Origin: Baffinella frigidus
Lineage: Eukaryota; Cryptophyceae; Cryptomonadales; Baffinellaceae
Assembly: GCA_026770585.1 (NCBI GenBank)
Contig: MU646373.1
Location: 305,899 to 332,686 of the forward strand
DNA length: 26,788 nt
Direction: 5' to 3'
Shown here: one piece after another, positions 1-12,000 of the stretch
Layout of the letters: every line of letters starts with the position of its first letter
How positions within the stretch are numbered: position 1 is the first letter of the stretch
Translations under genes and position numbers: made by a program
Notes under the pieces: generated by a model
Databases searched by the model: none
What the model was told of the DNA's origin: nothing
What the model saw: the letters and a program-made list of their open reading frames with translations, nothing else

Positions 1-30
1 AGGGGGGAGGAAGGAGGGGGGGGCACGCAC

Positions 31-66
31 GTAGTCGCCGGCCTCGGAGACAGCGATGCTTTTGAC
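31..66 (-). CDS. WD40 repeat exon (left edge)
   Basis: Acceptor TCGATTGCAG, donor TAC|GTGCGT, 12 codons, phase 0: VKSIAVSEAGDY, a WD40 strand pair (SIAVSxxGDY). The gene continues beyond the window. Confidence 0.6.
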
Positions 67-3000
67 CTGCAATCGAGCGTCCAAGTTCAGGGCCGAACAT
101 GCGAAAACAGTAAGCAGGTTGCCTCACTCCCACCCTCATGTGCGCGAAGGTGAGGCAGACCAGGAGCACACGAAGGCATCCCTGCCAAGCTTATCTCAAA
201 GAATATATTTATTAATGTCTTTCCTGCCAACGCAAATCACTACACGGATTCTTGACAGTTGGAGTGTGGTCCAATTGTGCAGTATTTTTCTTTTCAAGAA
301 AGACAGCAATCAATATAATCTTTGAGACACACGCGTTGGGGATGGAGGGACCTGGTCAATCTGGACCGCGAATTCAGCACGAAGGCTCCCTCCAGGGAGG
401 TCCCACGCTCGCACCCGCCCCGCCTGCCGCACGCACACAAGCAAGGGCCGTCAGACCCATAGCTGACTGACTCGTTGGGCTGACTCTTGTCAGTCAGCCC
501 GAGAGCTCTCGGGTTATCCATAACCCGCACAGCGTGGCTCGAGCTCGTAACCCGCACAGTGTGGCTCGAGCTCTTGGCGGCCTGACTGTTTGGAAACGCG
601 CGAACAGTGTATGGTTTATGCTAATGGTTAATGGTTCATGCTTTACGGTTTATGGTTTATGATTGATGGTTTCGAGTGTAGGAAACGAGACCTTGCACGT
701 GGACGCGAGGAGGCAGCCAGACGCGGAGAGAGCCACGCCCGTGACTGCTTCCGCGTGCCCCCGTAGAGTCCACCGGCACCCCGCGGCCCCGCTCGAATCC
801 TGCCACGCCAGAGTGCAGGAGGGTGTTGATTTTTTTAAAACACCACTGGTGGTGTTTGTTGACTTTTGAAAACCACTGCCTTGAGGGGAAATTGACTTTT
901 GGCAACACCTTCCTTGAATCTGGCGTGGTGCGCGTCACCAAACAATTTTGTGAACCAAGGTTTTGACTTGATTCCTCGGAAGTCTCCCACCACACACACC
1001 CTTCGCGCCGTTATATCGACTGTATTCGGGGTAAGCCCTGAAACTTCTTGCTCAGGGAGGGGCACGTGGTGTCTAATCGAGGCTATCACACTGGAACTGG
1101 TTCTACAGGATGGCCGTGATTCCTTTGGGACCCCCTGAGCTCAGGCCACCATAAGCGACGCGACCCGAGGCGATTGCGCGGAGGGAGGAGGAGGGGGGAG
1201 GAGGGAGGAGGGAGGAAGGAGGACGGAGGAAGGAGGACCCGGGAGGGAGGAGGGACGACGGAGGAGGGAGGAGGGAGGAAGGAGGGGGGGAGGGAGAACC
1301 TGGTGGGTAGCGCGGGTGAGGCTGATCCACGGGGGGCGCCCCGACGTCCCGGACCTCAGCGCGCGCAGCACCGCCGTCGTCTGCGTCGCCTCGCCTGATA
1401 TGATAGGGTTTGGATTCTCGATCTTCCAGGCCATCTGGAAAGGATATGACACCCAACTGAAATCATATCTGCGTCGCCTCGCCTGGAAAACGTGTTGTGC
1501 ACGGGTTGGTGTGTTTCGGACTGTTTGGGACGGTGTTGAGGACGGGTTGGCGTGTTGGGGACGGTGTTCTACACGGATTGGTGTGTTAGAAAAGGCGTTG
1601 GTGCCGGGAGGGGGGCACGCCTGAAATGATATCAGCAAACATTTAACACCGAGGACGTGTGGGGACGCGGGGGCAAAGTGTTGGGACGCAGCGGTGGCGC
1701 GGGGGGAGGGGGGGGAGGGGTCACCTCGCGCGTTGGCGGCTGCCTGGAAGAGAAAGGTGGGGGAGCGTGCCACGCGCGTGCGGTTTGCTAGTAGGAACCG
1801 CCGCATCTCCCCCGCCGCGCCTGTTAGATACGCGTGAGTGTTAGACACACGCGGGCGAGTGTTAGACACGCCAAAGCGAGTGTTAGATACACCCGGGCGA
1901 AAGTTAGACACAACCGGGCGAGGGTTAGACACACCCACGCGAGGTTGAGACACACTCGGTCGAGAGTTTGCCATACTCGGGCGAGTGTGAGACACACCCG
2001 GGCGAGTGCCTGCCGTGTGTAGAGAGAGGTTGGGCGCTGGGTACGGTACGAAACGTCGCTGCATACACAGACAGAATGCATTCTCGGCGGAGTCTTGCCA
2101 TAGGGGGGGGGCGCGACAGCGTGACAGCGACAGCGCGAGCCATAGACTCGGAGCACGAGAACGAGAACGAGAGCGAAAGAGAGTGCACCACTGGGATCAG
2201 CAAACCCAGGCAGGAGCGAGTGCTAGAACTCGCAAGGCTCCGCGAGATCCGACCCTCTCTGCTTCGCGCGGAGGGGGGGGGGGGTCCACAAGGATACCGA
2301 GCATTTGGCCGCCCCCTCCCCCGTCGGCGCGCGGGGCAGACGCGTCGTGGGATCTGTCTCTCTCTGCGTTGTATGTGTGTGTGGGGGGGGGGCAACGATA
2401 CCGAGCATCTGGCCGCCACCCGACCCGTCGTGCGCGGCAGAAGCGCCCCGGGATCTGTCCCTCAGATCTGTCCCTCAGGGGGGGGGGGTACCGAGCATCT
2501 GGCCGCCGCCCGAAGCGTCGTGGGCGGCAGAAGCGTCTCCCGTCCGCACGCCCAGGCGGAGCAGCAGGTGCTGGTGTAGCAGATCGTGCACCTGCAACAC
2601 ATGCCAGCTTTCGTCAGTTCCAATGGCGGATCTTGATCGACTTCCGCGGGGGCACAACACACCCCGCACGACAGACTGGCAGTGCTCCCGCCCGGTGCTG
2701 ATCGTGCGAATGCTCCCTTGCAACCTGGTGAGTGTGTCGCACCGTAGGGTGCATGTCCTGCGGACAAATCAGGATGAGGAGATGCGGCAGCGCGGGAGGA
2801 AGGATGCGTGGGAGGCAGCGGGTTCAGGGGATTGGGGTTTGGGTTTTGGGGTTCAGGGTTTAGGGTTTGCGGTTTAGGGTTAAGGGTTTAGGGTTTAGGG
2901 GTTTAGGGTTTAGGGTTTAGGGTTCAGGGTCTGGGGTTTCGGGTTTCGGGTTTCGGGTTTCGGGTTTCGGGTTTCGGGTTTCGGGTTTCGGGTTTTGGGT

Positions 3001-6000
3001 TTCGGGTTTCGGGTTTCGGTTTCTAGCTTTAGTGTTGAGGGATGCGCAACCTGGTTGCCGTCGCACTTGAGCTTGCAGTAGGCCAGGTCGGTCAGGCACG
3101 CTTCTGCCGCGTCGTGCAGTCCCGCCCCGATCTGCGATTTCATGCGAGAACAAATTCAATGCGGGAATATATGCGATCTGCCGATCATCCGCGATTTAAT
3201 GCTGGGTCATGTTCAATTGCGCAAAGCGGTAATGCACAGGATGTATGTTGCAGTCCCACCCCGATCTGTCGAGCAACCGCGATTCAATGCGGGAACATGT
3301 TCAATTTGAGTCACCTGTTTGCTATCTTAGGGGTGGTGTTTTGCTCAGGGGCGGATCCTCGGCAGACCCGCCCTGATCTGCCCACGCCCCGCAATTTACT
3401 CCCTGACCACACTCGAATCGGCAATGTACAGGATTCCTGGTGCACACCCAGGTATGTTAAACCCCTGCAAGTGAGTTAAGGTCAGAAATGGCTCCCTGCT
3501 TCATGCACATCTGGGATAAACATATCCAGGGGCGTGAAGAGATTTCAGGCACGCGGCGGCATGACGTTGCACCCCTGTCCAACAGCCTCTACACGGCCAG
3601 GGCTGAGACGTGTTCAGCTGAGTTCCTCCCCAGGAGGCGAGACCATCTACAATATCGGCACTACTGAACGCGGGACACGACAGGGGACACGCCGGGCGAG
3701 AAGAGGGACGAGAAGAGAGGTGGCAGAGGGGGGGGGGGGGGCACAGACCATCTGAGGCACAAGCTCCCGCAGCTTCCTCCAGTTGAGCACCCGCCCCCGC
3801 CCGCCCCCATCCTCCCCCTCCCCATGCCCCGCAACATCCGAAGGGGGATCCCAGAACCACGGCTGCCGCGGAAACATGGGATGTTCCATCATCTTCTTGT
3901 GCGCCTTCGCCGCCTCCTCCTCGGCCCCGGGCCCTCCCAGCGCGTCGTTCGAGAGAGGCGCTGGGGCATGGATGGGGCGGATGAGGGCGACGGGGGTGGT
4001 GAACCAGCGGTCGGGGGCGTTGCGGCCAGCGAAGTAGGCGGAGAGCAGAATGTGCGCCGCGCGTTTCATCTTCTGCGCCCCCTCTGCCCCCGGGCCCTGC
4101 GCACGGCGCACCCCACTGGGTGAGTCCCCCTGCACGGAAGTGTGCGATTCTCGGATGCATGGAAGGTTGCCCTCTTGCCTCTGCAAGAGGGCACACAGGT
4201 TTGCCGAGGAGAGAGATGCGCTGGGAGGTTCAGCCAGCGGTGCGTGTTCTTACGCGGTCTCCCGGGCCGAGCAGAAGCGGAGGAGGTTGGGAAGCTGCTG
4301 GAAGTAACGGCCTCACCACGAAACCCCAACGCACGCCCACACCAAGAAGCCCAAAGCACCGCTGCCTGTTCCACTACAGCAACATCTTCCGCGTCCTTCG
4401 ATGCAAGGACCTCTGCATGCTCCTCACCACTAGGCGCATGCAAAGCACACCAAGCACCCCCCCACATCCCCGGGTGAGACCACACCGAAAAGCACACCGC
4501 CACCAACCAGGACAGGGTAGCAGCCTCTTGCTCCACAGAGGGGGGCAAGACCTTGTCGTTCTGGTCGCACCGCACGCCCCCACTAAGCAGCCCATCACCA
4601 CAGCGCCAAATATCCCGAAACACTATGCACGCCCCCACCTCAGCAAACAGCCCTCCTCCCCATTAACGGTGCTTCCCCCTACGGGCGAGACCACGCCAAA
4701 ACGCCCACCGGCAGAGCGCGCGGGCGAGACCTCATCGTGAAGCACGCGCCGCCTGATTTTGCAAGGACCGCTGCTTGCTCCTCACCACGACTAGGCACAT
4801 GCAAATCACACCACGCCCCACATCCCCGGGGGAGACCTTATCGTGAAGGGCGCGCCACCCAGCAGCAGCAAGCGCCGGGTGCGCAAAGGACAACACCGCC
4901 TCCAAGCCATCTGCCGCGCGCGTCCGCAACAACACCTGTGTACGCCACGCCAGGTCATTAGTCGGAAATTCAGGACGCAACGGTTCGTTTCGTGGTACTA
5001 AATGGTACGTAGCCACCCCCGCCAAGTCGCGACAGTTCGTCATTTCCACGTCCGGTCCGAACACAACATTTCCGGATGCGGGTACAACAGCGCCTCCACA
5101 CCATCCACCGCGCGCGTCCGCAACAACATCTGCCACGCAAGGATGATCGAAACATCCACGTTTGACATCTTTCGAGGGAAACCCCTTGAATCCTTAAGTC
5201 AACCACGTCAGATCTTACGTGGATAAGGCGTCGGTTTCCCTCGATCAGTCTGGCGTGGTGTATACGGTAGCGTCCAGGGTGTAGGGTGTAGCCTGTGTAC
5301 GGTAGCGTTCAGGGTGTAGGGTGCAGCCTATGCACGGTGGCTTTCAGGGTGTAGGGTGTAGCCTATGTACGGTAACACGACACCAGCCCCTACCACAACT
5401 CAACCCAGGTCCCCCTACTCCCTACTCCCTACACCCTACACCCTACACCCTACACCCTACACCCTACACCCTACACCCTACACCCTACACCCTCAACCCT
5501 CAGGGTGTAGGGTGTACCGCCATGCCCCGCAGCACCCGCAGCGCCACCAGGTGCGTCAGCGCGACGCCAGCCGGGAGGGCTGTGTGCGCGGGGGTTTGCG
5601 CGGGGGGGGGGGAGGTGGTTGGTTTCTTGGAGTGGGCGTGCGGGGCGACGAGCATGTCGAGTAGCTCCTCTTCTGAGAGACCTGTTTTTTTTGGAAGGGG
5701 GGGTTAGGGGTTAGGGGTTGGAGCTGGTGGTGGGCGGTGCGCGAATTTTTGGTGAACATCAGGAGCGGAGGAAAGGGGAGGGGGTCCAGGGTTTAGGGTT
5801 AAGGGTGTGCGGTTAGTGTTCAGGGTTTAGGGTTTATGTATGTGTTGGGGGGGGGGGAGGGTACCAGCGGTGGAAGCGAGCAGGAGAGCCACCACACACT
5901 GCACTTCCGCGCGTCCTGCACCCCCAACCAACCATCGCCAGTCATACACACCCACACCCTACACCCTGAACCCGGAACGCTACCGTGCAAGGACTTCGTT

Positions 6001-9000
6001 GACTGTGCCACTACGCACTGCACTTCCGCGCGCCCGTCACACACCCCATCATCAATCGTCAGTCATACACCCCCCCTCAATCGGCCGGCCAGTAATCGTG
6101 AGACATACACACCCACCTACACCCGTCGCAAGACCGCAACCAGAAAGGAATCAGGAGGGCATAGGGTTTAGGGTTTGCAGGCCTACCCCCCCCCTTCACC
6201 AGCAATCGTCAGTCTATTCGCACCTACACCCTACACTCTGAACCCTGAACGCTACCGTACAAGGGCATTGTTGACGGTGCCACGCGCCTCTACAAGGACC
6301 CCATCAGCAATCGGCAGGTCACAGCCTCTCGCAGCTACACCCTGCATCCTCAACGCTACCGTGCAAGGGCATCGTTGACTGCGCCACACCCGTCTACACG
6401 GACCAGGTAGAGCGATTTTCACGTTTGTTGGCCGCGTGTAACCACACAGCGGACTTCGAAGGGGTTTTGGATAACCCCTAAGCGGTAAGACCTAGAACCC
6501 TACTGTAGGCAACCCGGAGGGGCATAGGGGGGTTCCTGCGGATGAGGTAACGGGAAATCGGGCACTGAGTGCCCAAAAATTCCGAAAATCCCCTCGTAGC
6601 CCTCTGTGTGGAAATGATGAAACAATGGCAAAGTTGACTGTTCTGGTACTGAACCATCAACGTTTGCCGTGGTTTCATCCTTTTTGTGGCCGACAGATGC
6701 GAAAACCGCGTTACCAGTCGCAAGACCACGCCCCGCCAAGCGGCAGGGGCGGGAGCTCATGGTATATTTCATACACGGGGGTACATTTCAGGGCTAAGGG
6801 TTCAAGATGGGGGTACATTTCAGGGCTCAGGGTTCAAGATGAGGGTGCATTTCAGGGCTAAGGGTTTATTCGAGCAGGGGGCTCACCATGGCGTTGCATA
6901 AGGCGTTGGAGATACTGGAAGGCAGCCTCCTCCGCCGTGTTGGGCGCGTGACTCCTGAGGCCCGAGGCGTGCGGCCGGTGGTCGTCGCTGTGCTCGATGT
7001 CCCCCTCCTGCCCGAGCGTTGTGCGTTTAGGTTTGACGGGTTAGGATTTGGGGTATCCACACGGTGGGCTACAAGGGTCTCGTTGACCCTGGATTCCAGG
7101 GTGATACGTGACCAATCTGCATCAAGAAAATCCGTAAAGTTAATTGTCTTGAGGCCCGAGGCGTGTGGCCTGTGGTCGTCGCTGTGATGTCGCCCTCCTG
7201 CTTTCGGGTTCAGGGTTTAGGGTTCGGGGTTTGGGGTTTGGGGTTTGGGGTTTAGGTTGTGGGGTGTGTGTTCTAGGGATTAGGGGTTGGGAGTTAGGGG
7301 TTAGGGGTGAGGGTTTAGGGTTTAGGGTTCAGGGTGCAGAGTTTAGGGTGTGGGGTTTAGGGATTCGGGTGTAGTGTTCAGGGTGTCGGGTTTCGGGTAT
7401 CGTGTTTCGTGTTGCGTGTTTCGTGTTTCGTATTTCGCGTTTCGTGTTTCGTGTTTCGTGTTTTGGGTTTCGGTTTTCGGGTTCTGGGTTTCGGGTTTGG
7501 GGGTTCCTGCTCGAGCAGCTCAGCGCGCCTCACAGCCTCAACGTCGAACGCAACCACCAGAACCAACGGCTCCAAGAACCCCCCCCCGCCGCCCTCGATC
7601 AGCTCCTCCCCAGCCCCGGCGGACCCCCCCTCCTTGGAGAGGGTCGCCTTGGGGGGCGATGGGATGAGGTGTGGGAGGAAGGCCGGGGGGACGGGTGAGC
7701 CGTGTTCCTGGTTTAGGGTTTAGGGTTTAGGGTGTGGGGTTTAGGGGTAAGGGTTTAGGGTTCAGAGTGCAGGGTTTAGGGTTGAGGGTTTAGAGTGTAG
7801 GGTTTAGGGTTCAGGGTTCAGGGTTCAGGGTTCAGGGTTCAGAGTTTACGATTGAGGGTTGAGGGGTGTTCCTGGTTGACGCGTTTGAGCAGGCGCTCTG
7901 GCTCGCCGCCAGAGGCCCGGATGCCCTGCAACCTCACCACCTGCCACGCCGGAGTGCAGGGGGGGGGTTGATTTTTCAAAACCGTGTCAGGACACGGTTG
8001 TTGTCTTTTGAAAACCACTGCCTGGAAGGGGAATTGACTTGTGGCGACCCCTTCGAAGACTCTGGCGTGGTGTGCTGAGGCGGGGTCGTCTTGAGGTTCG
8101 TGGACTTTTCGATCACGCATCGCTAGGACGAGAGTAGTTAGGCAGGAGAAGAAGACGAAGAAGACGACGACGACGAAGAAGAAGAAAACGAAGAAGAAGA
8201 CGAAAAAGAAGAAGAAGAAGAAGAAGAAGAAGAAGAAGAAAAAAAGACGAGGGAAAAGAAGAAGAAGAAGACGAAGACAACGAAGAACAAGAAGAAAAAG
8301 AAGAAAGAAGAAGAAGAAGAAGACGAAGAAGAAGAAGAAGAAGAAGAAGAAGAAGAAGAAGAAGAAAAAGGAGCACCTTCCCGGCGACGGCGCGGAGGTA
8401 AGCGAGGGCGCCCTGGCCAGCCGCCGAGCACGATACCACCACCTACCACCGCGCCCGGGAGTTACCACCCGATTCACTCTACATATGCCCATTGTGACTG
8501 GATATGATAGAAGGCGTCCCACTTGAGGCTGAAAGAGGGACTGTTTTAAATGTGGGATTGTTAAATTTAGTACCAGTCACGGGCAGGTTTGGTCACGTAT
8601 CTGGGGGAATTCCCCCAGATACGTGACCAAACGCCCCTATTTGTGTGAAATTTACTACACATATCATTTTTTTTCTTCACTTGTAAAAGAATCCCTGTTT
8701 TAAAATAGCCACACTTCTAGCCTCGAGTGGTCCGCGGCGCGTCACTCGCCTGCCGCGTCTTTGCGCCAGGGGGTGTCCATCCTTCCGTACACAGCGCTGT
8801 GTAAGTGTGCGTGGTGTGCGTGGCCTCCTGCGTCATCACATTCTGCAACCTAGCCTCTGTGGTTACGTGGGGGAGGGGGTGCATGTCGGCTTGATGCATG
8901 GCGGCGGCCTCCTAGGGCTTCCTAGGGCGAGAGGAGTGGGCGGAGCCTTCTATGGCGGGCTCGTCAGACTATTGTATCACTCAACTCAAGGCTGAAGGGC

Positions 9001-12000
9001 CTGTCCAGGGCCTGTATCAAGAGTAATAAAGAAGAGAAGAAGAACAAGTCTCCTAGGGCGAGCGAGATCCTAGGGCGAGCGAGATGGTTGCTGACCCGAA
9101 CATGCGGGGGCAAGAGCGGCTGCTGGCCATTGACAGTCGAAACAGGCAGCCAATTCAGCAGCCCTCGCAGGTCCTCCTCCCCCCACCACTCCCCCCCGCC
9201 CCCAGCGACGTCGTCGAATTTCTCCACCCCCCCTCCCGCGGTGGCGGCGCCCTGCGCCTTGCGGCCCTCTGCTGCGGCCGCCGAGAGTCGCACCTGCGGG
9301 CCGCGCGGGGTCCGGCGTCAGCAGCCAGAACCGCTTCTCAAAACCGGCTTTGGGAGCACCGTGTGTGACTGATGAGAGCTTTCCCGGGTGCTTCTGTTCG
9401 CCCGGCCCGTCGCAGCTCAGACGCCGAGGCAGGAGCAGATTTCGAGGTGGTACGATGCGGTCCAGAGCGCTGCACGTGCAGCGGTCTTGCCTTGGATGCG
9501 CGCGCGATTACCGACAGGAGCCGATCGGATCCAGGAGGGGCGATGCGGTCCAGAGCGTGGGGGGGGGGAGGAGGAGGACCTCGCGAAGCACGTCGAAGGC
9601 ATCAAGCACAATCACAAGCGGCGACACCGCCGACGCCCGCCCCGCCTCATCCCGAAACCTCGCACTCAGCTCCGAAAACCCCCCAGCGAAGTCATGTTTC
9701 CTCCGGAACTTATCCAGGTACGTTGGACCCGCCTCGGCGATGCGGCGCCAGCCTCTGGGGCGTGAGGCGGCGTCGCTCCCGCCCCCCCACCCTGATGCTT
9801 CGTCCACCTGCGTACCCCCGTTTTTAGGCGCTAATCTGGACAAGACCAGAGGACATGAGGTACCAGTGCACCACCCAGGGATGAGCCAGGGCTACGTGTG
9901 TGACAGAACCCAGCGATGAGGCAAGGGCGCGTGTGTGGCTGGGCGGTGGACACCAGATGGGGCCAAGTCACCTCCCCCACCAACGGGAGTTCCCACCACC
10001 TCAGCAAGTCCAACTCAACCAGCGCAACTCACGTCCCCAGCCACTGAGAAGCGTGTGTCTCAAGACTTGCAGTAGGGGAAGCGAAACGGAGCTGGGTTCA
10101 GGCGCAGGACTTAGGGTTCAGGGTTGAGGATTGGAGAGTCGAGGTGGTAAGGTGTGGCTTGGCCTTATCGAGGTCGTCAAGGTCCAGCATTTCGAGTTGA
10201 GGGTTTAGAGGAGAAGCCAGGTGGTTCTGCCATGTTGGGGGTTGACCTTGTCGGAATTGATGGGGGTTAGGGGTTAGGGCGTTATACCAGAATTCATGGG
10301 GGTTGGGGGTTAGGTCCTTTGGGGGTTTGGGGGGGTGACTTTATCGAGATCATTGAGGACCAGCATCTCGAGCATACGCCCAAAAAAGACACAGAGTTTA
10401 CGGTGCTGGGTTCAGGTTCAGGTTCAGGACTGAGGGTTCATGGTTGAGGGTTTGAGAGTTGAGGGGGTAATGACTGACCTTATCGAGGTCGTTGAGGACC
10501 AGCATTTCGAGCATGAGGCCATGCACCAACGCCTCGATCTGCACCAACACCCCGGGGAACGTGATGAGACTCCATCGACACCATGGGAGAAACCACATGC
10601 TCTCTTCGACACAAATGCAGAAACCATATGGAACGTGAAAACAAGAAGCAGCCATAAAAACATATTGAGCCATGGAAAGCATGAAGCAAACACATCAAGG
10701 AGGCGGTTGGGTGCGGGGGCAGACCTCCTCGGACGGGAGGGTGGTTCCGATGAGGCGCGTGAGGATGCGCGCGCGCGGTGGGAGACGTGCCGCGAGCACT
10801 CCCACGAGAGATGACATCAGCGCTGACCCGCCCACGCCTGGCCCGCTGCACGCGAGGGAGGAGCGCGTTCAGCTGGCGCGTGAAGGGTGCAGCCACCACG
10901 GGTGGCGTTCAGGAGCCACGAACCACGTTCCTTCGTTAGTGCTGTTCAGGCATTCGTGAGTGTTGTTCGGGCACCACTAACGAAGGAAGTAACTAGCTAA
11001 CCACTTCACGAAGACGAAGAATAAGAATAGAAACATGAAGCAGAGGAAGAAGAAGAAGAAGCAGAAGAAGAAGAAGAAGAAGAAGAAGAAGAAGCAGACG
11101 AAGAAGAAGACCTCCCGCGCGTCATCGATGCTCTCCGTGCGGCGGCATCGTGGCGCAAGGGATTCGTAAGAAAATTTCATAGAGAATCCGTTTTGATTTA
11201 AAACTTACTGGCCACGAAATTTACCACACAGAATGAGTTTTACTAGTAATATTAAAGCATTCGTGTAGTAATTTTCATTAAATCACAAGTTTTGAATTAA
11301 ACCCGTTTTCTTATGAAATTGTTCCGCACAGAAACGACTGTATCACACTGTAGAAGGTCGTGCATGACCCTGCGAGCATCCGGGGCAGCAGACCCCCCCG
11401 CGCCGGAGGAGATGTACCACAACGCTCCCTACGATCGCTGGAAAAGGTGCAGTACTCTTGACCGCTTCCGCCGCGGGAATCATCAACGTGTGCCATTCTC
11501 TCATGATGTTCGGTGGCCACCAGATGCAAAAACGGTGCAGATGGTGCAGGGGTTACGTGCGGAGGGTTTCGGGATCAGGTGGTGTCACGGGGGAGACCTG
11601 CACTCAAGTAGCGTCAACGGGGCTGGCTGTGCCATGCCCCCAGCCACGGTCTCAGCCAGCTCGGCCATCAAGTGCCCCCACGAATCGGCAACGGGCGCGC
11701 CGGCAGCCATCCCCACGCGTCGCGCGTGCGCCTCCACTGCCAGCCCGTGCGCGCGCGCCTGCTTAGGGCGTTGGGATCAGGGTTGACGGTGTGGGGGTTG
11801 AGCCCGGTGGTTGTGGCGGTTCGGTGCAGGCATCCCCATCCGCCCCCTCCCTGGAGGCCTCTCCCCCTGCGCGAGTGAAGAGCGCCACTGCGACGCTGGA
11901 CACAACACGGTGTCTTCAACGAAATGGTAAGAGGCGGGCTCAACCCCCAAACCGTCAAGCGCGACACCAGCACCCTCGATGCGCCTGCACTGAAGGCTGC

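Noticed and set aside
1830-2015. CRISPR array
   Set aside because: Units are ~20 bp tandem copies without unique spacers, in a eukaryotic intron.
2828-3030. A true chromosome end
   Set aside because: TTTAGGG-type repeats are degenerate, short and scattered through introns on both gene strands; no long uniform array at a window edge.
3111-3479. 145-codon plus-strand frame over the diverged 130-bp repeats
   Set aside because: It spans tandem repeats, has no recognisable motif, and is antisense to the gene.
3614-3646. Possible C-terminal exon MVSPPGEELS with stop, after LRELVPQM
   Set aside because: It has an acceptor (TTGTAG) and matching phase. However, the family pattern continues 'RKLxELPYHLVHA...', and the exon at 2492-2591 (VHDLLHQHLL) also joins in phase and matches. 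It could be an alternative ending.
5590-5620. Homopolymer frameshift in the winged-helix exon
   Set aside because: Recounting the 11-base run shows the frame is intact through LPAGVALTHLV.
6500-6772. Possible coding frame near element C copy 1
   Set aside because: Partial similarity of the translated frames of both copies reflects DNA-level repeat identity; stops interrupt copy 2.
7839-8449. Phe- or Ser-rich open frames over the AAG tract
   Set aside because: Simple-repeat artefacts; the real exon (8377-8442) ends just before the tract.
9580-9807. ORC4-like AAA+ ATPase fragment
   Set aside because: The LVIVLDAFD strand first suggested ORC4. The following LLNWLP...LPPHVR-VVVS and GLSEEELLDML fit NACHT-WD40 proteins much better.
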